The notes: generated from the sequence alone by a model not told the origin. A DNA stretch of 64,000 nt from Plantago elongata (GCA_036897095.1 JAYMSP010000007.1:1-64000), one strand, 5' to 3'; shown: positions 1-12,043, counted from the stretch's first letter. A program made the numbers and translations.

Positions 1-834
1 TATATATAAAAGATCCTTCCCAGATGACTCGTAATACTAATATATTTAAAATCTTGATCCCCTTATTTTATTTGCCTCTTTATTCATGAATACCATTAGT
101 ATTTGTATCTATACCAAAAGTCCAGTTTCGAAGTAAAGACATTTGAGCTCGACGTGCAACCCAAACCCACTTAGCATGACTTTTTTTCCTTGTTTTACCT
201 CTTTCACCAACTTGTTTTGCCTCTTTGACACACGCTTTCGTCGTAAATATTTTACAGAAACCTACTCTAAATATGAATTAGTCTCATATCGATTTCACTA
301 AATCTGCATAATAGAGTTGGGTTATGTTATTACGCAATTTATTAAAAAAAACATGAAAAATGAATATATCTAATATTTATATAATGTATCATAGAAAAAA
401 ATCAAATCTCATTCAATATGGAAAACATATGTATATGCTTATATAAGCAAACACAATAGAAATAGAGAAAATGCACATCGTACAATTGATAACAACTGCA
501 AATGTTGTCTATGCAAAGTACTTATAAATATAAAAGAACAATAACATATAAACTTATCAGGTCTGATAAGACACTGCCTTATCCTTAATCAAATTCTCAA
601 ATTAAAATAAACACTTGAAATTAAAAGTGCATGACACAATCACACTATTACTTACATGTATGCCAAAGAAATTCTTGTCTAGACCGATCTATCAACAACT
701 TACATACTTTCAGTCAAAATTATTGTCGAATGTTAATGGACACGACAATAACATGATCTCAAGTCTATTAGTTGTTCATAAATCAGGTCCATGCAAGATT
801 TTTTGTTGGTAACATATGTAGGACCTAAAAAGTC
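1..834. other. AT-rich 3' flank of the ACR gene
   Basis: No gene could be supported here. The stretch is AT-rich with only short chance frames, and probably holds the 3' untranslated region and terminator of the minus-strand ACR gene that ends at 835. No repeat or RNA gene was recognised. Confidence 0.5.
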
Positions 835-3800
835 TTAACAAATTTCTGATGAGCATGATTTTATGAGACCTAAGCTGTAAAGAAGCTTTTCAGACCTTGA
901 GCGGACAAGCCTGCCCAATGAGAACCGTGAAGATTGTTCAGGAGGTGAATTAGAGCATGGGACATCCTTCACATGGAGCACGGTTTTTCCTATCTCATTT
1001 CTAATCGCCTCGATTGTCTCCATTTTAACCTCATGACCTGATGCACCAGTTACGTAAAAGACATTTACAGCTTGTGTGTTCCTTGTTGCAACCTCAGCTC
1101 GGATGACTGAGAGACCATTTTCGCGAAATATGCGAGTCACTTCAGACAACAGACCTACTCTATCTTCCGTGCATAACTCAAGTCGAATTCCCTACATTGT
1201 CCAAGTGATACAATCAGGTGTAGGTTATATACAAAGTAGAACATATTTTAATTAAGCTAACAAATTATGTTTTCTTATATACCTCAAATGACCTCCTTTT
1301 GATTGCAGCTTCCAAGCAGACAATGACGCGTTGTCCTTCAGCTTCCGAGTCGATGGGATACCCATCTATATGCCTAATGAAATATTCCTAGAAAATAAAG
1401 TTGAAAACAAATTTATAATTCAAATTAAAGTGGAAAAGCCCTCTCTTCTATATATTCAGATTCCTACTTCCACTTATGAAGATCCATAAACATAATTTAA
1501 CAAATGAATTGAAAGAACCTTGTAATAAATCTTATTAGTTATAAAAGTAAAAACAATGAAATGACAATAAGATTACCTGATGAGCAATAGGTCCTTCAGC
1601 AATGATGGTTCCATGAAAAATTACATACTCCATATCCGTCAAGGTAAAAACCGTATCAAACAATAGTTTAGGACGATCTGGACAAGTCACATGCACCACA
1701 GTGTATTCCTTTTCCACACATTTTTCAATAGAAACATGGGGTTTGCGTCGTTCATCAACCTCGTAATCTAGACCATGGTTGTCAAAATCTCGATCAGCGT
1801 ATAAAATTTGATGCAGCCTCCTTTCAGTTTGAGTTGGGGCAAGAGAAACTTCTGTATTTGCATTTCTTCTATCCCTATCACCTTTTAAAACTTGACAAAG
1901 AAGCTTCTTTACATTAGCAAGTTTGTCAGGGTCATTTATTGGTTTTCCATCTTCTTCATCTGTAATGTATACAACTGAGGCCATTCTTGAATTGTGGGTC
2001 CACACTTCAGCAGCTTCCACATTACATTTTAAATCATAAAGGATCGCAAAGACCTCTGAAAGTAGACCTGGTCTGTCTGTTCCTAACAACTCGATATGTA
2101 TACGCCCAGTAGTGGGCTGAACATCAACAAGCCTTGACTTTGCTATTCGTTCGAAGTAACGTTCTCCTGGTCCCAGTGACTACACAAAAAAAATGTATAT
2201 GTGATGAAACGTTGGAGTTATGAATGAGGATTTTGCGTATTTATAAATGAAAAGTAACATTCAAGATGAATTAACAACGAAGCACAACTTAGTTGGTAAT
2301 ACGCTTCCCCTCCAACCAAGGGGGTTCGAGTCACCTTTGTCGTTTGAAAAAAAAATCAAGATGAATTGTGTTTTATATGCAAAATTTGAATTAAATACAA
2401 TACCATTATAATCTTATATAACTTTTACCATGATCGGAACGACGTAAAACAATGTGAGGGGCATGTCATTCACCTTTATCCAAAAAGATTCAAAGCATTA
2501 AGATTCTTTTGGAGCAGCAAACATTTGTTTCATACAATTAAAGAGATGGTCACATAACGAGATACGATATTCATTTAATTGATGGTGTACTTTTACCTAT
2601 AAGTAACAAAAACAACGGTTCTAACAATAGTATGTATAAAATATGAAAATATGTTGTTTTACATAGGAACTCCCTACATGACAACACGTTTGACACGTGT
2701 TGCAATTTCACGTTATTGAATATTTACCTTAGCCATGTCACCAATTATAGGATATTCTTTATTTAATTGCATACTTATTTACATGTAATACTTTTGTTTT
2801 TTTGTTTTTAATGTTAGTGCATGACCAACTAACATTTTATTACTTGTAATATCTTTACTCCAAATTAATTATTACATATTTTAAATTATTATGAATATTG
2901 ATATTATATATTGTCATACTTTAGTGAAAATAAAATATTTGCACAATTTTACTTTTTTCAGTCACGTGTACTGGAGAAGTATTCTTATAAATATTTTAAT
3001 TTGTAAGTTCAAAATAGTTCAGAATTTTAACTCGTTTAGAAATTATTAAGTTTCCACGATCATGTCAGTATTATACGTGCATGTGTCTTTTTGTTTTATC
3101 TTTACAATACATGAAAAATTAATTAGGCCATGGCAACCAGCGAAATAATACTAGAGACACATGATAATACGTAATGTGTGATCTAGTGAATCTATATCAC
3201 TGTATGCGGTATTAGGCATGTTGTTTTAAGATGCTAACTGTTGTACGTAGTTAATTTATGTTACCCAATTATTTAACCTTTATTTTTTTGCTTTGGTCAC
3301 GATGTTTCTACACTAAACTTTATAAATTATATAAAAGGAAATTATGTGTTAAATAGTGTATGAATCTTGGAAAATTAAATTATATGATGTGGACTTTTGG
3401 AAAGTATGATAAAAATCTAAATATATTTAGATAATAAGAAATTAATTGCATACACCCCGTCCACTCTCTAGTGTGTACGTTTATGCACATGTGCGAATTA
3501 ATTATTAATAATAAAATCAATAATTGTTGACCCATAGTAATTAAATAATGTTTTTTTGGTTGATGAAGTGAAATACATATTACCATAATTATGATTTTAG
3601 TAGTTACATACAATGCATGGTCTGTAAGTTCAATATATAGAATATTTGAGCCATAAGGGAAATAAGATAAGTTACTAAAATTATTAGTCATTAATAAAAT
3701 TTTGTATGGATCCAGTTACCTAGAAATCATTTGACCTTAATATCTGAATACAAGTTTGACAAAAAAATACATCACAAATTTTACTTGAGACTATTGTAAA

Positions 3801-5292
3801 GCTCGCTTTTATCGTAAATCTATACCTGTAATCAAAAATTTATGTTATCCAATTATTTAACTTTTCTTTTTTGCTTTGGTCACGATGTTTCTACACTAAA
3901 CTTTATAAATTATATAAAAGGAAATTATGTGTTAAATCTTGTATGAATCTTGGAAAATTAAATTATATAATGTGGACTTTTGGAAAGTATGATAAAAATT
4001 TAAATATATTTAGATAATAAGAAATTAATTGCATACACCCCGTCCACTCACCAGTGTGTATGTGTATGCGCGAGTGCGAATTAGTTATTAATAATAAAAT
4101 CAATAATTGTTGACCCATAGTAATTAAATAATGATTTTTTGGTTGGTGAAGTGAAATGCATATTGCCATAATTATGATTTTAGTAGTTACATATGATGCA
4201 TGGTCTGTAAGTTTAATATATAAAATATTTGAGCCATAAGGGAAATATGATAAGTTACTAAAATTATTAGTCATTAATAAAATTTGGTATGGATCCAGTT
4301 ACCTAGAAATCAATTGACCTTAATATCTGAATACAAGCTTGACAAAAAAAAAACATCACAAATTTTACTTGAGACTACTGTAAAGCTCGTTTTTATCGTA
4401 AATCTATACCTGCTGGATACGCTCAGAAATGGTTTCTTCGGGAATGTCATCGTCATAGACTTTATTTCCGCATTCATCTGTAACATGAAAAACTAGACAA
4501 AACAAAGAACATATCGAATAATTGAAGTTGACTAATCAAAAGGCAAAGGAAAAATAAAATAGAAAAAAGAAATAATTCTCACCATCCATAAACCATCCTC
4601 CATCTGAAGAAATATAAGCTTTCTTTATTATTAGGTTTAAATCATTAAGAACTTGCAGCACCTCCAATAAACTTCCTGTTTTATTAGCACTATCAACCTG
4701 TCAATTTTTTTATTGAGAAAAATGAAATTCGTTAAATTAAATACCTTAAGTAACTCCATTTATTTAACAAAACCAAAAGCCATCATGATAAGTAAGATGC
4801 GTAGAGATACAACATGCCAAAAGAGAGAAATGAATAAAATAAATAAAAGCATTTACATTAGAAAATTAAACATTTTAAATTACAATCTCTTCCTCTAAAC
4901 AAATAAAAATTAAAGACGTAATAAGAAAAACAAAAAAAAATTAAAGAAAAAGATGAACCTTAATGAGAGTAGTTTTCTTGTCGGTTGCATTGTCCACAGA
5001 AACCCTACAATAGACCCGAATCAACAATCACAACTCGAATAAAGAATCAAAATTCATGTGCAAAAATCTTTGAAATACATCATGTTCATCAAGATGTTAA
5101 TAATATATTTTTTCCACTTTTCTTTCATGGAGAAAAAAAAAAAAAGTGGAAAATTGATTTCATTCATGACTAATAACATAACACAAAGAAACATTCTGAG
5201 CAAAAAAACACTTGCTTTGGAGGATTGATTCTAAAGGCAAGCTTCTGAAACTCATCAGGAACTGTGCTAGACATATGAGGGAAGAAATCCAT
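835..5292 (-). CDS. ACT-domain repeat (ACR) protein
   Basis: Seven coding exons: 5216-5292, 4959-5004, 4583-4697, 4410-4492, 1577-2179, 1283-1387 and 835-1191, giving 461 residues with all phases closing. The protein opens [18 protein letters not shown] and shows four ACT-like modules at about residues 37-110, 133-205, 266-335 and 344-415. Each holds the family core, for example [11 protein letters not shown] near 139 and [10 protein letters not shown] near 352. Plant ACR proteins resemble the regulatory end of bacterial GlnD and are thought to sense amino acids; no enzyme domain is present. The length matches the family (about 450). Intron 1 has to be read as GC-AG to keep frame, and intron 4 (2.2 kb) holds a 584-bp tandem duplication and a SINE. 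The tail suggests the ACR3/4/5 side of the family, but I would not assign an orthologue. Confidence 0.93.
2273..2355 (+). mobile_element. Short tRNA-derived SINE, copy 1
   Basis: An 83-bp element in intron 4 of the ACR gene. It has a tRNA-like A box (ACTTAGTTGGTAATACG), a B box (GGGTTCGAGTC) about 30 bp further on, and a 3' tail of nine A. It is flanked by a perfect 12-bp duplication TCAAGATGAATT (2261-2272 and 2356-2367), the hallmark of LINE-driven insertion. Three related copies lie at 10397, 28742 and 45139. Without an acceptor stem that folds it is not a working tRNA gene. Confidence 0.85.
3253..4412. repeat. 584-bp tandem duplication inside ACR intron 4
   Basis: Two direct copies, about 3253-3836 and 3837-4412, align base for base over almost their whole length with an offset of 583-584 bp and a few percent differences. 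The right-hand edge of each copy is the sequence CTATACCTG, which in the outer copy is the splice donor of exon 4. The inner copy therefore carries a duplicate donor within the intron. A 103-residue frame recurs in each copy but is a by-product of the duplication. Confidence 0.92.
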
Positions 5293-5420
5293 TTATTCTA
5301 TCTGGGGTCACAGAGGAATAAATGGAAAATGCTTCAGCTCTGACAATTTCAATATGAGTGTGTGGCAATGTTTGTGTAAGTGTATAGGTGTATTTGTCTG
5401 TATATATATATGTATAAAAG
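5293..5420 (-). promoter_or_regulatory. ACR gene leader and TATA-like box
   Basis: About 110-125 bp upstream of the ACR start codon the minus strand reads CTTTTATACATATATATA (5401-5418), a plausible TATA box placed to give a leader of some 80 nt. This rests on position and composition only. Confidence 0.4.
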
Positions 5421-8400
5421 TTGAGTGTGTTGGCTTGTGGCTAAAATTTTGATGAAAAAAGAAAAGAAAAAAGTTTGGTCAGGTCTCGATAAGCTATATT
5501 ACATGGTTTATTTTTCAAATGGGAACAATGTCGATTCTGTTGTACCAAGGGTTTTAGGTGTGGGTTTGTTTCCTATCAATTTGCCTTTTACAAAATCACA
5601 AAAATATTTTTCTACTATCCCACTATTCAAAATCAATTATTGCAAAACTAGTGGTTAATTTGGAATGGAACACCGTCAGAATAAGCTGGAAGCGGTAATT
5701 TCAATTTATGAGACTTAAATTTTACACCTTATTTAAAGAATCCAGGCGCCCTACCTACTCCAATAGCCTGTACTGGCACCCATTGCATGTGACTGGGGCT
5801 ACACGTGTTGTTGCACTTCGTGCTAATTTATCGTGACTAATTTGTATCCAAACTCTGTAAGAATTCAATAGATGCATTTATTTTCATTTATGGAAAATTA
5901 GTACTGCACCTTAATTGATGGATCCAAACGTTATGCAGCTGCATCTACATCTGTAAGTTATTTCATGAAATTATTGTTCCAGTCGATGCTAGTTTCTCGT
6001 GACTAGCTAGTTCAAATTTAAATCATACCGGAATTTTGGGCAATTTGTCACTATCACTTACTAGTTTTGAATTTTACATTGTATTTGAAATATCCATGAG
6101 TTATAGAATATATCGACACCCATGAGTTATTGCATGTAACCGTTGTTCTACGTGGCATTGGGTTGTAAACTAGTGACTATATTTGAATGTGAACAATGAC
6201 ACACTTCATTGTAATTAGTAATTTATTTGTAATTCTTTAATTTTAGCCTTACTTGTGCATCGAACATCTTGCAATCATTATCAAGGCTCGTCATGTTTCC
6301 ATGTAACTGTTTTCACGCTTATAATTGCATACTAAATTTTCCTAACAAAGTTTGGTTTCAAACATTAATTTATTTCACCGAAAGATTTAAGTTCATTTAT
6401 AGCACTTCAATTTTTACACTTCATTTGCGGTACCAAAATGTATTGTGTCGTGTATTGATACTTGTAACTTTTGCATGCGATTGTTGCAACACGTGCTCGT
6501 CATGTAAGTGTGAATTGGACATGTATAATTTTTATGTTTTATGAGTTTTTATACCTATATCTTACTTATTTTATAAAAACGTGTTAGGTAGCACATATAG
6601 ATTCTCTGTGCATGTGACATGTACACTGCATTTTATGATGATATACATATGTTAGAGGATCTACATGTCGGGACTTAGTTTCTATTAATGGATTGAGGCA
6701 CGAAAGTACACTACTCATCTACGTCCAACTTCTAATATGATGATGATTGTGAAAATATACTATGTATTCCTAACATACTATATATAGTATTCAACGTGCT
6801 TATGATAAATCATTTGTTACCGAATCATCAAAAACATATTCTCTTATTATTGCTATTGCATAGATATTCCGGGTTTAAATTTCTTTATCGTAATATTTTC
6901 TTATATATGGGTTTACTAACTCAGTTATGATACGAATCATAGCGCGTTTACGGGCATTACGGGTGGTGATATTTCACTAAATGTGCAATAAAATCTGAAG
7001 GTAAAAATACTCCTTCCGCCTCATATCAAATGTAACGTTTGAATTTTTTATAATTTCTAAGTCAAGTTTGACCATAAATTTATATATTTATAGGTTCGAT
7101 AAAAATATATTTCTGAAGATCATAGAATTCACTTACATAATATAATTATGTTAAATTTTGTTTTGTATATATAGTGTAATAGAATTTGGTCAAAGTAAGA
7201 CTGTGAAACTAAATTATTGAATATTTTATTTGGGGCTATTATGCAAAAGTAGTGTAAAGCTAACCATAAAATTATGCGAATCCTGCCACTAGATTATGAA
7301 TTTTTAGTCAAAGTCTTTTCCATGTCTATGTTTTCCTAAACTTTTTTTATGCATATTAAATCATATTTCTTGTTGTATTTCTTATTTAAACATATACTAA
7401 CTATTTATGTTGTGAGAGTCAATACAACTTAAATTTTCACATTCTTTTCCTGGACAATTTGTTTTGTATATTATATTGATTTCTTACTAACTCTCAACTT
7501 TATAAAATTACTACAACTTTATCCAGAAAAAAGTCTACTGGTCATTCAATACATTCCAATATTATATCATTATTCTTTTTCCCATGCATATTGCATAAAA
7601 ATGAAATAATTATCAAAATTATTTTTTCAACTAAAATAAGTCAATGTTGTTAGTTTTTATAATCCAATTTTTTAGAAAATAATGATTTGCAATATTTAAG
7701 GAGATTAACAATATATATCAATGTTGAAGTAAATGTAAGATTATAATCTATAGTTAGCTTGTTGTATATTGTTGCCTTATAAGAAGAATTGTGATAGGCA
7801 AAAACTTGCGAATTACAATGTGACATATTTTTAGACGGTTTACTTATGTAAGTCTATTTTACGTATTTGAAGTGTTTAGTCTATTTTTCATCTCTTTTCT
7901 TTTATGTCAATTCCAAAGTCTTTATAATTCTATCTAATTAAAGTGCACTTCAAACTTTTTTTTTTTCCTCTTAACATAAAAAAATGAAGGAGTTTGCTAA
8001 AGATCTATGATTAATATTGCATGTCATGGATGTTATATATAATAGAACATCTTATCTCTAGTAACCATGGACGAATTAGTAAATATTTATGGCTCCAGTA
8101 CTATGAACGAGATGGCTCCAGCACTATGAACGAACTAGTACATATTAGTTTGTGAATTAATAAATATTAAACCATATTAGAGCATGCTCTGCGATTTGAA
8201 AACGACGTAACGGGATCCGTTGAGGTGAATTTTGTGATTCGGGGGTGACCATGAAATGTTCGATTTAACACACTTTTAGACTGCCATTTTTAGTGCAATA
8301 TTGTGTATATAGTATTATTGTTAATTGTCAGTATCTTACTCATTTTGTAGGTGGTGATCGTGTTTTTGGAAATTTATACAATTTCTGGTGCAAAAACAAG

Positions 8401-8715
8401 ATATTTATACTTAATCCAAGAAAATATTAAAATACATTTATCAAGCCACACGAGGAATTAGAAGTGTTCAATCTAGGCACAAGTTCTACCGTTGCAAAGC
8501 TTATTCAAAATGCTAAAACATTGTATAAGATCACATTTTAGAATAACAAAGTTATGAAGATGAAAAATAGCCCGGAAGAGGAAAAAAAACAAAGGGAGCT
8601 TGGAATTGAGGAGTTGAGGGACCGCAATGAGTTGTTTGTTGGGCAATTTATGCTAGCCAAGTTCGTAAACTCCTGGCCCGTCATCCCTATCGAGCATGAT
8701 CGGTTTTCACAGCTT
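5421..8715. other. Intergenic region with degenerate repeats
   Basis: No gene supported. From about 5770 to 6540 there are loosely similar stretches built on words such as TTGCATG, ACACGTG and CTCGTGACTAG, which suggest an old, diverged tandem array. A Stowaway-like fragment lies at 7008-7215. From about 8380 a frame with a charged segment (near 8560-8700) precedes the LINE fragment; I do not recognise it. Confidence 0.4.
7008..7215 (+). mobile_element. Stowaway-like MITE, left part
   Basis: Begins TA then CTCCTTCCGCCTCATATC, close to the usual Tc1/mariner Stowaway terminus (CTCCNTCCGT). It runs into AT-rich sequence with TTTGACCATAAATTTATA and GGTCAAAGTAAGACTGTGAA, as internal Stowaway sequence often does. 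The mirror-image right terminus is missing, so the copy looks truncated. Confidence 0.5.
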
Positions 8716-8744
8716 CTCTACACTATATAAGAGTGACTTGGGTT

Positions 8745-9960
8745 AAGACAAGTGGATCCTATTTCCTTTTTCTTGTTTGTCTGTTTTATGAAAAACTTGA
8801 ATAGGAATTTGAAGTCTTTGCATAGTAATGGGGATTCATATTTCATCCTGGATGTGGTGTTTTCAAGACAACACAACACGTTTAATATTTGTAGAGACCT
8901 TTTTCTCTTATGCAAAGGTAATCTCAGCCATTTTCTAGCTTTGGAAATCTTTAATAAATTTATTCGCACTTCTGGGCTCATTGCTAATATGAGAAAGAGT
9001 AATATCTATCTGCTAGTGTGAAACTGTTTTTGGAAATAATATATATATATATAATTTTACGACTATACTTGATTCGGTAGAAGTGGCTTGAGATTCACCC
9101 TTACACCTTTCTTTTTCCGGTGGTTTGAGTAGTTCTGATTTCTTGAAGATTGCACTTTTTCTTTTCCAGTGATTTGAGTAGTTCTGGGTACTTGAAGATT
9201 GCTAGTGGAGACAAGTCGGGTTAATTAGAGCAGGTTCTAGGTGAAGGTTTTGTAATTTTTTAAGGTTGTATAAGTTCGAGATTTTAAAATTGTATGCATT
9301 GTTTTCTACACTCTGAATTACTTTTCAAATTACTTTGTAACTAAAATCGAGACTTCGTCTTAGCGTGAGCTCATCTCACCAGAAACGGTCGGTGTATTTT
9401 GGTTTTGGACTGTGATACACAGGGTGGGTCGGGACCATGATTGTTCCTCCTCAGTCTTCTTACCCGTTCAGGAAGATTTTGAAATGCCAGAATTTCGTTA
9501 TTATAATGGAGCACTGTGATTGAGGTTCCTTTCTTCAATCCTTCAGTTTGTTATGCTATTTTGCGGCATGTTGTTGGTCATGTGAGCTGGAACGAGCTAT
9601 TCCGAATAAATCCTTGTACTCCTCGTCCCAAGTTTACTCTATGGATGCCGTTATGGGCTCGATTAGCCATTAAAAATCAATTACCGGAGTACAGGTTGAT
9701 GTATTATGTGATGTTGGAGTCGAAACCGTTGACCATCTATTTTTAACTGTCCCGTTGTTTATGCTGCGGTGGAATGCTCTTATTAGGTGGTCTGGCTTCC
9801 ATGTTCCTCTGGTCCTTGGATGAAGCGTGTTCAAACCTTATATGTAAAGTTCGTGTATGTCATTTGGTTTCCCAGGAATTAGCCACCATTGAATCGAATA
9901 TTTTGCTTCGACAGGTTGTTCATGTTAGACTATGTAATTGTATAGATTTGTATATACATT
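8745..9960 (+). pseudogene. LINE (non-LTR retrotransposon) remnant, RT and zf-RVT parts
   Basis: Two pieces of a plant LINE open reading frame 2. The first (about 8745-9021) reads DPISFFLFVCFMKNLNR, then RDLFLLCKGNLSHF and SGLIANMRKSNIYL. These match the GDP(L/M)SPxLF, (F/Y)ADDL and SGLxxNxxKS blocks of reverse transcriptase; the catalytic ADD is changed to CRD. The second (about 9516-9960) matches the C-terminal zinc-binding domain: VCYAILRHV, PRPKFTLWMPLWARL, then in another frame a CP-type end and a tryptophan-rich stretch. Some 490 bp between them is unrecognised, so the middle is deleted or highly decayed, and the second piece changes frame. Not functional. Confidence 0.8.
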
Positions 9961-10396
9961 AGTTTCCTGATTAGATTAGTCTTTTAGATTATAAAACTCT
10001 AGTTAGATTAGTTTCCTAATTAGATTAGTCTTTAGATTATAGCTTCTTGTAATTGTATATATACCCTTTCTAATTCTATGAATAGAGATGGAAAATAGTT
10101 CTTTCAGTTCAGAAAGTTGTAGGCCGTTGTTTACAGGATTCTAAGTTAGCTACTGTCTGTAGTAGATTACTTGGTTATTCCAGAGTTTAGAGTATAGGAT
10201 CAAATGCCTGATCCTTTTGTTCTTCTGTTTTGATGTCTGATATTTGTACGTGTTGAACTAAATCTGTTCCAAAAGGAGAAAAATTACCTTTGCCTAATTA
10301 TTATGGGTTTTAACTTCTAACCAAGTATAAAGTCTCTCTGATATCATCTATTCATAAACTACTACTAATAAGTACTAACAAATTTTCATATCACAC
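9961..10396. repeat. TTAGATTAG-rich repeats and downstream spacer
   Basis: From about 9960 to 10050 the words TTAGATTAGTC and GATTATA recur in two direct units of roughly 50 bp, just after the LINE fragment and possibly its 3' end. Beyond that, to 10396, no gene or repeat is recognised. Confidence 0.45.
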
Positions 10397-10472
10397 TACT
10401 GGTTTTGACAATGATTTCCTCCAACAATTAAATCGGGGTTCGAGTCACGTTTATCGTTTTAAAAAAAAAAGA
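10397..10472 (+). mobile_element. Short tRNA-derived SINE, copy 2
   Basis: Aligns to the copy at 2273: CTCCAAC in the middle, B box GGGGTTCGAGTC, the same ATCGTTTT end and a run of ten A. The A box is decayed. Flanked by near-identical 12-mers TTCATATCACAC (10385-10396) and TTCATATGACAC (10473-10484), one mismatch, consistent with an old target-site duplication. Confidence 0.7.
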
Positions 10473-10484
10473 TTCATATGACAC

Positions 10485-10964
10485 ATAAATAAACAATTCA
10501 TGTTCCTGAGTTTTCAAAACAAGCTGTAATAATCTGCTGTAATAATCTTGAAATTTACTAAAACTCATTAATGTGTTAAATACAAGCCAATATGTGTGCT
10601 AAAGATCAACAACAACAAGCCTCAAAATTTGGATATTACCTAGTAAAATCACAGCCAACCTTCATTCCACCCTGCTATACACAGTTCAGACAGTAGCACA
10701 AATACAAAAAAATGAAATAAAACAAATAAAATTCAGCTGTAAATCCTCTATTACCTGTTTATGGGACATTTAAAGAACTGAGCAGCAAAATCAAGAACCA
10801 AACACATTGCATTGCACCCAATTCAAGCCTCCATGTCTAGGCTTTCATCTCCTTTTAGCTTCATTCTTTCTTTCTCATCACATCAAAACCATAAGCTTAT
10901 AATGCTAAACTCATTAATATCAAGCAAACTCACATAATAAACACAAGCCAAAATATAATCTTTA
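10485..10964. other. 3' flank of the TCP20-like gene
   Basis: AT-rich sequence between the SINE and the TCP stop codon, likely 3' untranslated region of the minus-strand gene in its right part. No other feature seen. Confidence 0.4.
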
Positions 10965-12043
10965 TCATCTTGATGACCCTTGAGAATTCTCCTTGTTATG
11001 ATTTTGCTCCGAATGACTACCCGAACCACCACGAAAATCCCCATTTTGCCCCAACTGCTGATAAAAGTTACTAAATGCCTGAAAATTTACTCCTCCCAGT
11101 TGCCCTTCCTGACTCAAACCAAGCTCCAAACCAGGCACATGCTGCCCTAAAGTAACAGAACCCGGAAACTCAAATCCATGAATCCCGAATTTACCCCCAC
11201 GATTCGCAGCCTCATTGCTCTGATTCAAGGTTAAAAGATTGGCATTTGGATTAATCCCTGATCCGAATCCACTGAAAGTAGGCCAAAACCCCACTGATCT
11301 CCCAAAAATCCCCTCACCAATCCCCTCACTACTAAATCTTGAATACAATCCTGATGAAACAGAGCTCCCCTGTTCCGAAACAGAGTCCCCTGCACCTGTT
11401 CAATACACAACAACTCCCCAATTCAAACATAAAGTTTACGTAATCCGGAAGTATCAATATGAAACTAACAATACTACTATCAAGAAAAACATTATCGGAG
11501 TGTTTGGTTTCAAACTCGATTCGAATAGAGTTTTTGTAGTCAATTTGTACTTAAAAAAACTCAACTCGAATTGAAATGACTCAATTCGAATTTGAAACCA
11601 AACACTCCGTATAAATGTTACGCACTACACGGGTGCAAACTGGAGGTACCTGACAAGGCCGAAGCCGGTATGGTTCCGGTTCCGGTAGCTGCAATAATGG
11701 AAGGCTCAGATTGCTGCAACAGCCACTGGATAGTCTCACCATCAGTCTTATGGCCTAACTCTCTAGTGAGCTGAAAAATCCTAGCTGCAGAAAGAGCTGG
11801 GATTCTTATCCTTCTACCTCTTCCTTCAACTTTCTTATGCCTATCCTTGTTAGAACTTCTCTTTGGAGCAACTGTTGTCTTCTTTTTACTGTCATCTTGT
11901 TGATGTACCTGTAACTGCAGCTGCTGAGAAGTAGTGGTAGTAGTAGTAGTCTCTAGTGACATGTCTGGTTGTTGAAAGATTGTTGCTTCATTCTGTTGAT
12001 GCTGAATCAAACTGAACTTTGGGTTTGAGGGTTTGTGTTCCAT
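10965..12043 (-). CDS. TCP20: TCP20-like class I TCP transcription factor
   Basis: Two coding exons, 11650-12043 and 10965-11395, give 274 residues. The TCP domain (about 62-116) holds the basic run [20 protein letters not shown] and the helix-loop-helix [20 protein letters not shown], with the class I spacing. Downstream blocks match TCP20: [10 protein letters not shown] near 121, [39 protein letters not shown] and the ending NSQGSSR. TCP20 binds GCCCR-type sites and links growth, cell-cycle and nitrate signals in Arabidopsis. The N-terminal part has Thr and Gln runs. The coding intron (254 bp) is unusual, since TCP genes of this type commonly have an uninterrupted reading frame, and it holds a hairpin MITE. 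The start is the first ATG in frame, after a purine-rich leader. Confidence 0.93.
11496..11609. mobile_element. Hairpin MITE inside the TCP20 intron
   Basis: A 114-bp element with near-perfect terminal inverted repeats: CGGAGTGTTTGGTTTCAAA at the left, its complement at the right. Internal words (CGATTCGAAT, AATTCGAATTTG) also pair. It is flanked on both sides by TAT, a 3-bp duplication. The GTGTTTGG terminus and 3-bp duplication resemble Tourist-type (PIF/Harbinger) MITEs, though TAT is not their usual TWA. Confidence 0.85.

Noticed and set aside
2273-2355. Possible tRNA gene
   Set aside because: A and B boxes are present but no cloverleaf or acceptor stem forms, and the A-tail with target duplication shows a SINE.
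3380-4274. Two 103-residue minus-strand frames of nearly the same sequence
   Set aside because: They lie in the two copies of the intron duplication, have no domain or coding bias, and their likeness follows from the duplication.
6269-6544. 91-residue Cys- and Phe-rich plus-strand frame
   Set aside because: It sits in the degenerate repeat block, has no family likeness and no splice or promoter context.
11239-11574. 111-residue plus-strand frame
   Set aside because: Antisense of TCP20 exon 2 running on into the MITE; no family resemblance.
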